From Lecanicillium sp. G3 (Eukaryota; Ascomycota; Sordariomycetes; Hypocreales; Cordycipitaceae), in assembly GCA_037575805.1 (NCBI GenBank), contig JAZHPD010000002.1:248001-312000 (forward strand): DNA of 64,000 nt, in the 5' to 3' direction. A model generated the notes under the pieces. It was given only the letters and a program-made list of their open reading frames with translations, had not been told where the DNA came from and did no database searches. Both the position numbers and the translations under genes were made by a program. Below are positions 56,265 through 64,000 of the stretch, piece after piece. The stretch's first letter is position 1; each line of letters begins with the position of its first letter.

Positions 56265-57158
56265 ATGTCACCAACAATCCATTTGATACGCCACGCTGAA
56301 GGCGCCCATAACCTCAGCACCGACAACCACGGCATCCACGACCCGCTCCTCACGGACCGCGGCCGCGAGCAAGCCCGGGGTCTCGCCGCCCGGATCCGGA
56401 GCGAGGCCGAGAGCAGCGGCGCGAAGATCGGGCTCGTGCTCGCCTCGCCGCTGAAGCGCACGATTGCGACGGCGCTGGCCGCGTTTGCGCCGCAGCTGCA
56501 GCGCGGCGAGCCGGGCAAGATTGTCGCGTGGCCGGCGCTGCAAGAGGTGAGCGACCTGCCGTGCGACACGGGCAGCGCGCTGCCCGTGATAAAGGAGATG
56601 TACGGCACTGAGCTTGTGGACTACGGCATGGTTGAGGAAGGCTGGGAGCTCAAGGTGCGTTGTGCGCTTCCTCTCTCTAACTTACCCCATGCTCGAATCG
56701 CATCGCGGTATCTGACCAAGAAATGCACAGCAAGGAAAACACGACAACACCGTCGCCGCGACGCTGGCTCGAGCGAGCGCGGCGCGCCAGTGGCTCAAAG
56801 AGCAGCCGTTTACCGACATTGCAGTCGTGTCACACGGATGCTTCTTACACTTCCTGAGCGATGACTGGCAGGGTTCCGATACAGCGCAAGGTAAGTCGGC
56901 TACCGCAACAGCGTCGCTAACGCATCGCCGCTGACTTTGATAACAGCTACAGATTGGGCAAAGACTGAACTGCGCTCTTACACGTTTTCCCCAAGCGAGG
57001 GAGATGATGCTAGGCTTGTTGAGACGCAAACAAGCCGAGCTAGGCGCGAGTGCAAGAGCCAGCTTCCCACTCGAGAAGATCAGCTGGCATTGCGAGAGAC
57101 AACTCTCAAGACGTGGACAGAGTGGGCCATCTTCAAATCAGAGGAAGCCGCTCCTTGA
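56265..57158 (+). CDS. Histidine-phosphatase / phosphoglycerate mutase-like protein
   Basis: Three exons: 56265-56654, 56731-56890 and 56947-57158; introns of 76 and 56 nt. The product is 253 residues. The catalytic signature LIRHAEGAHN lies at residues 6-15 (RHG/RHA motif with the phospho-accepting His). The second Arg lies in LASPLKRTIATA, the conserved acid probably in LQEVSDLPCDTGS, and the second His in IAVVSHGCFLHFL. These are the residues of the histidine phosphatase superfamily, branch 1. The C-terminal part is an ascomycete-specific extension. Two acceptors six bases apart (after 56946 and 56952) keep the same frame at exon 3. The substrate is not predictable; a true glycolytic mutase is unlikely because the insert regions are missing. 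Confidence 0.9.
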
Positions 57159-57363
57159 TATTGGATACTCATACTTCACGATACGCAGCGTAATCTGAAA
57201 ATAATTCAGTATTAATAATGTATGTACTTTTTGTGCATGGGGTAGCCGTCTTGTTCGGGCATGTTCCATAGGTAGCAAAAGACTCGCTGGACCGGTATGC
57301 AAAAATGGGCAAGTAAAAACGCCGTTTGTAATGAACCCCCTAGAGAACAATGTAGAAGAGGCC

Positions 57364-59013
57364 TTATTGGACATGGCCTCTAGGAACTTTTGCTCGCACC
57401 CAATTTCTGTCACCACGCTTGCCCGAGACTTTCATCAAGTGCATTTTTCGTCCCCAGCAAAACATGCCGTTGCGGCCCTTGCGCCTTTTGAGTTCCCAAC
57501 TCCCACCCAATCGTAGTGAGCTATTGGAAACCCAGACTTCTTCCGTGAAAGTGTCGCCTTCTTTGACGGTTCGGTGGACGTTGACCTCGGGCAAACGCCT
57601 TATCCAGGTCCACCAGGTCTGGAGTCCAATCCAGAACCTCTCCCAGCGTTTGCTCACGTGAATCCATGGCAAGAGCCCAGGGCTGTACGTCACGCGTACG
57701 TATGGGTTGATAAACGTCTCGGTGTCGGTAGCGCCAGCATTGCGAGCAACGGTTGTCACATCGGCAAGGAAAAGGCAGCATTCGCAGGAATCTGCGTACA
57801 TCTCAGGTTCGTACCGAAATCGCACTGGTGCCCTGACAGGCTCCGGGGCGTCGGGGTTGATGACATGAGCCGCGACATCTTGAAAGTTGGGACTCGGCAG
57901 AGACGTAGAATTGGTATTTTGTACCCATTGAGCCTGCATGGCGACCATGCCAGACCAGCACGAGCTAACACGAACGGCATCGGTCTCGCCCAGCATATCG
58001 CGGCGCGAGATAGCATTGCCTTCCCAGGAGAAAATGGGATACTCTTGGGAGCCGGGAGCGTATCCGTCAGCATCGCGCAACGCGTAAGAGTCGTAGAAGA
58101 TGCCAGCGTCTTTGAAGTCAAGGGCGCATGCTGAGAGATAGTGGGTACGTTCATTTTCGTCGGCATTCGTGGAGAAGAGAAGCTGCGCAGCGTCCATGGG
58201 GCGGTAGTAAACGTCATTGAGAAAGAGAACCTTGTCAAACGTGCCAACAGACTGGTTGAAGCGATCCAAGGGCCACATGGCGCGATTTCGCAGCTCGGTC
58301 AGATAGGCTAGACGCTTCATTCGCTGCGAACCGTCGGGCATGGTGACGGTGGGAAATTCGGAGAGGTCGATTTCTGGTTCGTGGAGCAGTTCGTTCCTGC
58401 AGGTTAAATTGTTGCGGAAGGCGTTGAGAGCAGCGGTACCAGCCGGTGCATTATTATTTTCGTATATAGAGACGAAGACGTTTTGGTCGCCAAGCAGATG
58501 TACAACGTCGAGGAGCTGCTGGCCCCATGCACCACTGAGAAGTCGGCCGTCTTTATCGTAGAGAGAAGTGACAATGAAGACCTGTTCATTGTGCGGGTTG
58601 GCACATCCAGCAGTGGGAAAAGGGCCGGCGCATCGTTCCTCGAGTCGTTTGTATTGTGGCGGAGGGTTGGTGTGAGATGGGAAGACGAATACGGTCGTAA
58701 GGAAAGCGACGAGGCAGCTAACAAAGTATAGCTTTAGAAAAAAGAAGAATTGTCGAGGTATCGAGCATCGTATTTGGCGGCGCAAGTACCGAGCACAGCA
58801 TCGGCCAAGCGGTCCCAGTGGCGTAGCAGCTGAAGCTAGAGGCGACCTTGACCTACAGCTCGATCGAGTGGCGCTGGTATCGTAGGACTTGGCAGTGAAG
58901 CCTGTGCTTTCTTGGGCGCCAACATGGTCTTGGAGAAGAATTGGTTCTTGTTCTTGTTCAAGCCAATTGGCGGAAAGGAATGGCGCAGACTCGTCCCTTT
59001 CGTGAGACTGCAT
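57364..59013 (-). CDS. CAP59-like GT69 glycosyltransferase (alpha-1,3-mannosyltransferase family)
   Basis: Single exon of 549 residues from the Met at 59013; the open frame continues to 59358, but that part is Arg/Ser-rich and looks like 5' UTR. It is a type II membrane protein: a cytoplasmic part of about 90 residues, an anchor (FFFFLKLYFVSCLVAFLTTV), then the luminal catalytic region. Family hallmarks are VFIVTSLYDKDGRLLSGAWG, VFVSIYENNNAPAG, LAYLTELRNRAMWPL, KVLFLNDVYYRPMDAAQLL (acidic motif), YLSACALDF and SCWSGMVAMQAQWVQ. SCECCLFLADV lies near the end. Family knowledge: CAP59/CMT1 proteins act in Golgi mannose transfer and in cryptococcal capsule export. In ascomycetes they are paralogous and mostly uncharacterised. 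It is divergent with the GT90 gene. Confidence 0.9.
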   Translation of the reverse strand: MQSHERDESAPFLSANWLEQEQEPILLQDHVGAQESTGFTAKSYDTSATRSSCRSRSPLASAATPLGPLGRCCARYLRRQIRCSIPRQFFFFLKLYFVSCLVAFLTTVFVFPSHTNPPPQYKRLEERCAGPFPTAGCANPHNEQVFIVTSLYDKDGRLLSGAWGQQLLDVVHLLGDQNVFVSIYENNNAPAGTAALNAFRNNLTCRNELLHEPEIDLSEFPTVTMPDGSQRMKRLAYLTELRNRAMWPLDRFNQSVGTFDKVLFLNDVYYRPMDAAQLLFSTNADENERTHYLSACALDFKDAGIFYDSYALRDADGYAPGSQEYPIFSWEGNAISRRDMLGETDAVRVSSCWSGMVAMQAQWVQNTNSTSLPSPNFQDVAAHVINPDAPEPVRAPVRFRYEPEMYADSCECCLFLADVTTVARNAGATDTETFINPYVRVTYSPGLLPWIHVSKRWERFWIGLQTWWTWIRRLPEVNVHRTVKEGDTFTEEVWVSNSSLRLGGSWELKRRKGRNGMFCWGRKMHLMKVSGKRGDRNWVRAKVPRGHVQ

Positions 59014-59730
59014 TGCAAAAGTTTTAAAGAAGTATTGGACGCAGCAGTGGCAGTCTGTGACGGCAGGGTGTGGGAAGCCCGCCAGCTGCAAGGGGTCGCT
59101 TGTAGATGAGCCTCCGGATGTCGGTCGTGTAAGTAATGAAATCGGTGGGCGACGGCTGATGATAAACTTGGTAAAAAAAGGGTGAGGGGAATGACGGGAC
59201 GCAAGAAAACGACAAGAAAATGAAGAGAAGGAGGAGAAGAGAATGAGGCTGGCAATCTCTGGCAAACGCGCAGCCCGTTTTCGGATTATTCTGAGATTAA
59301 ACAGGCCAAGGCAACCCTGGCAGCTGGCAGCTGGCAGCCGGCACCTCGCAGCTGGCAAGGCTCGAACGAGGAAGGAGGGGGGACCTGTCCTGTGGTGCTT
59401 GCCCGTCGTGGGTCACGCGTGGGTCGTGGGTCCAGAGCCTGCTGTTTTACTTAGGGGGGAAGGGGAAGAGGAAGGGGAGGGCACTTGGTGGCCAGACGCA
59501 CGCACTAAGCGGCAAGCGTCTTTTTCCGGCGGCACCACGATTAATAGAAATCCGGCACGAGAGCAAGTTGCACAAGGTGCTGAGAGGGACTTGGTCAAGA
59601 TGGAAGATATCTTGTAGGGCAAGCTTTGTAACGAAAAGGCTCGAGAAATATTATAAACGAGCAGGATAGCAATAGTTGACATGAACTGATACTGGGTAGC
59701 GGCACCGGCCCGTTATTATATGCAACTCTG

Positions 59731-59740
59731 TACGGAGTAC
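59731..59740. repeat. TACGGAGTA motif copy
   Basis: TACGGAGTAC about 720 bp upstream of the GT69 start; pairs in inverted orientation with the next copy at 59897. Confidence 0.7.
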
Positions 59741-59896
59741 TGGTAGGACTTGATCAATGGGGATGCTCCAGACCTCCACCGGAAATGATGAAAGTCAGTC
59801 TTTTGACCAGGGGCGCTCAAATCTCCACGGTAGTTAGTTATACCAACCCAAAACGCCCTCTCAAACGTCGTGGCTCTCACCATTATACAACTAATG

Positions 59897-59906
59897 TACT
59901 CCGTAC
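59897..59906. repeat. TACTCCGTA motif copy
   Basis: TACTCCGTAC, 157 bp from the copy at 59731, in opposite orientation. Confidence 0.7.
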
Positions 59907-60568
59907 GCCGGAATCCTTATCACCTGCGGTGGCTTCAAGGATCTCGGCGCCCTTCCGACAATATAGCAATATGACACCTGCACTGTTCCTGTTCTACGCT
60001 GCTGCCTTGCTGCCCTGCTGCCCATGCTGTTGTCCTTGCAGCTCCCCAGCATTACGAAACTCTCCGTCTGAGCCACCCCACCGACGTATGTACGCGCCCG
60101 CCCGCCAGATGGTGATTTGCCAGCCAACAGCGGGTTGCAGTGGGCGGTGGATAGTGTGGGAATACTGGGTAGCACTGGTGTCAGCCCTGCCGGTCAAGCT
60201 GCGCATCCTTCGCGCATCCTTTGTCCGTAATTTGACAAGACTGGATTTTGACCGACACCCATTGACGAGTTGTCTGCTCTACCCTGAGCACCACGTTAAG
60301 GAGGCTTACTGCTGCCACGTCAACTCGGACCGGAAGGATGAGATGCCGCAGCACCAGACCAAGAACCCGCGCAGCCACAGGTAAACTTTCGCCGCGCGCC
60401 GGTAAAACGGTCGCCTGATTCCCGTGGCGTCTCGAGCCTGCTGCCAAGAGGCATTCGCCCGGCTACGCGCAGCAATGACAGCGGGACGGCGACGTGACGT
60501 TGCCCCCCCTTTTCCTGGGGAGTTTATTAACGCTCCAATCAGCTAGTCATGCTGTTATGGTTCTGCTG

Positions 60569-60577
60569 TACGGAGTA
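60569..60577. repeat. TACGGAGTA motif copy
   Basis: Exact nine-base match in the middle of the GT69/GT90 spacer, followed by TTCACT instead of the usual C. Confidence 0.7.
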
Positions 60578-61000
60578 TTCACTCCACTCTTAGGGCAAAA
60601 TGGTGCCGATCTGCTATTCTACGGCGTGGCTGAGCAAGACTTTTTCGTCCCTCTAACTAATAACTATGAGCCCCATCATGCGCCGCCTGCCGCATGAAAA
60701 ACTTACAACATCGTTACGCGAGCAGGCCACGCGATGACAGTGATCCCTCTCTACGTAGCAGCCACGATATAACTCTTCTCCCGATAGGTGCCCTTGTTGA
60801 ACCATGATAACTGCCACATCATCACTTTGCATTAATCTGCACAGAGCAAGTGTGCACGAGGCAATGGTTGAGAGCAAACAACCACGGGCCCAGAATTCAG
60901 CGAGCCTTGTCTCAAGCATGTTCGGACCGGACGAATAACTAGATTAATCGCCTGTGCTCAGCGACCCGTTCGGACGGCGTAGCATTATTACTGACGGATA

Positions 61001-61010
61001 TACGGAGTAC
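61001..61010. repeat. TACGGAGTA motif copy
   Basis: TACGGAGTAC, followed 12 bp on by the related TACTCCCTCCGTA at 61021-61033. Confidence 0.7.
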
Positions 61011-61935
61011 TCTGACTAGATACTCCCTCCGTAGATGTACATGTAGACCCATGCCTGCTTGTAACGCCCAACTAACTAGTCCGAAGGCTGTGGATCGAGA
61101 CATACGTAAGCTCACTCGCGCTTAACAACTTTTACGACCTGTTTTGGCTTGTGAGGAGCTCGACTTCCGGTCGAAGGATTCTGCGGGATGATGTGCTTTG
61201 GCTTTTAGAAAGAGCTTGGCATTTTCTTCTTTTCACATAGCTTACGGCCAGCCCTGCCGAGCAGCCTGATCCCCCACGGACACACGCTAACCTATCGTCG
61301 GTAACACGCCCGCCATTTGCCCGCACTTAGCTGCAGGAAACTATGCCGTGTTCGATTATAATTTGAAAGGCACGATATATTGCTTCTTTCTTAGCTTTTC
61401 TCCGTGTCAAGCTTACGACTTCATTGCGTACGCGTCGCAAGCCTCGTCTCGGAATGGGCCGCCCCTCCATGCAGAGGGCAGTTCAGCGCTGGCTACCCAC
61501 ATTCCCTTTGTCCTCCATCGCTGACATTCCCCGTTCGGAGGAACATACTCTTCGATTTTCTTATTCACATCATCACTATTTTTATCTCATTTTGAAATGG
61601 TTTTTATCGCTCATCGTAGTGGCTACTTATTTCCGTTCTTTTGTTTCTGTACAATAACGCATTTGTAGATCTTGCGCTGCTGCTGACATAATGCGTCGCC
61701 GTGGCGACCATTCTCGACACGCTGCGCGACACAAACGGCAGCACTGAAAACTTGAGCCCGACTGGGTTAGCTGTCCGTGCCAGAGCTGAACATCGGGCGA
61801 GTAAATCTAGACATCAATCAATCTGTCAGTTGATGCTGTATCGTGCTTGTATGGCTTTTATCCCGCACCGCAATAATCGGCGATACGCCTAATACGCTGC
61901 CTTTTCCCACTGCACGCGTTTGTTTACTTTGCATC

Positions 61936-63956
61936 ATGCTAGACCTCGTCTCAAGGCGACGGCCATGGGCCCTCATGGCGGCCGTCACCCTATTCTTTTT
62001 CTTCTCATATTCGCTTCTTCACATGACACCCACGACGATACAGAGGGAGCAGTCACCATCAAATCAGTATGAAACACATAGTCAGCCCAAGGGCTCGAAA
62101 TCGCAACAAACGAAGGAGACCTCGCACCAACAACAAGCGCTGGCCCCAAGGCCGCCTGGACCTGATGACCATGCCTCGGAGGGCGCAAACGCAGGGATAG
62201 ACGGCGACTCTACGCCCAAGGCCTTCACCGGCACGTCGGTTCACCCTATTCAATATCTTACACAAGAGGCGCAGCAACAGTTCGACCAAACTGTGTCGAA
62301 GCAGTCCGCCACGCTGGAGGCTGCTGTAAAGGAGTATCGCAGGCGATACAGCATCGCACCGCCACCCAATTTCGACAAATGGTTTGAGTTTGCCAAGAAG
62401 AACGGCGTGAAGCTCATTGACGAGTTTGACAATGTTCACGAATTGATAACGCCGTTCTGGGGCTTAAAGCCTGCAACCATTAGAGGACGTGCAAAGGAGG
62501 CACTGGGCTACGACAACTCGCTGCTCGGTATTGCCGTTCGCGACCATGCGGTTGCTTTCGCGGAGGGCGGACCAGAATGGCAAAAGAATGCGACGGTGGG
62601 CATGCTGGAAAACATCGCCCCCCATCTACCTGACATGGATCTCGCCTTCAACTTGCATGACGAGCCCCGCGTGGTGCTGGCTCACGACGACTTGACCCGC
62701 CTTGTCGACAGAGCCCGTCGGAAGAACATGCCGGCTGCCTCTAACCACCAGTCACCCGCGAATGACTTTACTTCCACTTCTCCTGAGTTAAGCGAAAAGC
62801 AGCTCTTTGACGAGAACAAGCTTACTCGCTTCAACAACATCAACCGCGAAGCCACATGGACAAACTCCCGCATGTCATGTGCACCTGACAGCCCTTCACG
62901 TATGCTGGATGACGACGAAGATGTGGATTGTGTACGAAAGTACGCCCTGAGTGAGGCCGGACTGGTGTACAACATCACAGCAATGTCGGATATCTGCCTC
63001 ACGCCGTCGCTGCGCAAGACGTACGGCTTCTTTGATCGCCCCAACATGTTCAAAGTAACACACGATCTCTTCCCCGTGTTCTCGCAGTCCAAGATCTCAT
63101 CATACGCAGACCTCATTTACCCGTCACCATGGTACTGGTACGGTAAGGTCGAGTACAACGAGACGCTCGACATGCCATGGGCCGACAAGAAGGACAAGCT
63201 CTTCTGGCGCGGCTCCACGACGGGCGGCTTCAGCCGCAACGGCGGATGGCGCCGGCAGCACCGCCAGACCGTAGTCGAGAAGCTAAACGCCGCGAGCGAC
63301 GCACCCATCTTCTCAGACACCGGCGCCGCCGGCAGCCCGCACTGGGGCGTGACGCGGGTCCCTCGCGGCGACCACCGGCGCCTGACGGACGTGCACTTCT
63401 CGCACGTCGGGCAGTGCGACCCGGGCGACTGCGCGGCGCAGAAGCAGTTCTTCAAGATCAAGGACGTCGTGGACATGCAGCAGGCGTGGCACTACAAGTT
63501 CCTGCTCGACATGGACGGCAACGCCTTCAGCGGGCGCTTCTACTCGTTCCTGCGCAGCCGCAGCCAGGTCTTCAAGCTCGCGCTCTTCCGCGAGTGGCAC
63601 GCCGAGTGGCTCCGGCCGTGGCTGCACTACGTGCCGCTGAGCATGCAGGGCGACGACTGGCTGGAGACGGTGCACTACTACGGGGCGACGGAGCAGGGCG
63701 CCGCAGAGGGCGAGGGCATGGCGGCGGCGAGCAGGGAGTGGGCGAACAAGGCGCTTCGCAAGGTGGACATGGAGGCCTGGTTCTTTAGGCTGTTGCTTGA
63801 GTAAGTCTTTTCATTTTCTATTGTTTCCGGGGGTGATGCTAATAGTGAGCCAGGTACGCCCGAGTCATTGACGATAATAGAGAAGTCATTGGCTTCGATC
63901 CCGCAAGCGCAGACAAGAAGCTGCCGCAACAAGCACAGACGAAACAGAACAAATGA
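61936..63956 (+). CDS. CAP10-like GT90 glycosyltransferase
   Basis: Two exons, 61936-63800 and 63854-63956, with a 53-nt intron; 655 residues. The Met at 61936 is chosen because it puts a type II signal anchor at about 12-28 (ALMAAVTLFFFFSYSLL). A Gln/Ser/Pro-rich stem of about 80 residues follows. The luminal domain starts near YRRRYSIAPPPNFDKWFEFA. The CAP10 core includes DICLTPSLRKTYGFFDRPNMF, VFSQSKISSYADLIYPSPWYWYGKVEY, KDKLFWRGSTTGGFSRNGGW, YKFLLDMDGNAFSGRFYSFL and YVPLSMQGDDWLETV. Family knowledge: GT90 includes cryptococcal xylosyltransferase Cxt1 and animal POGLUT O-glucosyl/xylosyltransferases. Donor and acceptor here are unknown. The final exon adds a hydrophilic tail. Confidence 0.93.
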
Positions 63957-64000
63957 AGTGCCACGCTTTGGACGCTTGCGTAATGGTTTACACTTTTGGG

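Larger units (their letters stand above)
59014..61935. promoter_or_regulatory. Divergent region between the two glycosyltransferases
   Basis: 2.9 kb with no supported gene. It carries four exact copies of the TACTCCGTA/TACGGAGTA motif (59731, 59897, 60569, 61001), plus a near-match near 61022. Short frames at 59785-60384 and 61404-61657 have no domain. AT-rich DNA near 61540-61660 lies 280-400 bp before the GT90 start. Confidence 0.4.

Noticed and set aside
59785..60384. 199-codon frame between the glycosyltransferases
   Set aside because: No domain. The Cys/Pro run looks like chance, and a TACTCCGTA motif copy lies inside it.
40747..63956. A single glycan cluster joining GH79 with the GT69/GT90 pair
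   Set aside because: They are separated by 15 kb of unrelated genes including the transporter; the shared sugar theme alone is too weak.
1..64000. CRISPR arrays, bacterial operons or Shine-Dalgarno sites
   Set aside because: No regularly spaced repeats were seen. Gene structure with spliceosomal introns is eukaryotic throughout.

Overview
The window reads as nuclear DNA of a filamentous ascomycete, probably a sordariomycete and perhaps Hypocreales. Evidence: genes with short introns (48-90 nt, GTRNGT-type donors, a CTAAC-like branch point, YAG acceptors), two Zn2Cys6 regulators, a Pdr-type ABC transporter, fungal GT69 and GT90 glycosyltransferases, a cell-wall-integrity MAPKK of Mkk1 type, and a large fungal NRPS. 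I see no bacterial operon, CRISPR array, rRNA or convincing tRNA.

Layout. 0-18 kb: IBA57 (-), a small TIR-bounded element carrying a piece of a Mutator-like transposase, then a single-exon 2,865-residue NRPS (+) with nothing biosynthetic beside it. 18-30 kb: a conserved acidic protein (-), about 6 kb without genes, the RNA helicase Dbp8 (-) and a cysteine-rich secreted protein (+). 30-41 kb is a housekeeping block: Mkk1-type MAPKK (+), Pus7 (-), an SRA-YDG protein with a problematic gene model (+), a parvulin prolyl isomerase (+), and a divergent pair of small-subunit ribosomal protein genes, RPS12 (-) and RPS22/uS8 (+). 40-50 kb is accessory: a GH79 beta-glucuronidase-like enzyme (-) behind a Zn2Cys6 regulator (-), a GNAT acetyltransferase (+), a seven-helix membrane protein (+) and a second Zn2Cys6 regulator (-). 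51-64 kb: a Pdr-type ABC transporter (+), a histidine-phosphatase protein (+), and a divergent pair of capsule-type glycosyltransferases, CAP59-like GT69 (-) and CAP10-like GT90 (+).

How the genes may work together. The NRPS has the order partial C - A1 - T1 - E - C - A2(N-methyltransferase) - T2 and predicts a D-residue joined to an N-methylated residue. It has no thioesterase, reductase or terminal condensation domain, so release is unexplained. The second Zn2Cys6 regulator and the ABC transporter are divergent and could form an efflux unit. The GT69/GT90 pair suggests cell-surface glycan synthesis. The Mkk1-type kinase is a core wall-stress component but not visibly linked to that pair.

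The most notable non-coding signal is a nine-base motif, TACTCCGTA or its complement TACGGAGTA. I count eleven copies, all outside the genes, where about one half copy is expected by chance. Four lie between the two glycosyltransferases and three lie between the second regulator and the transporter. All exon joins were made by eye from splice signals and protein continuity; no homology search was run.
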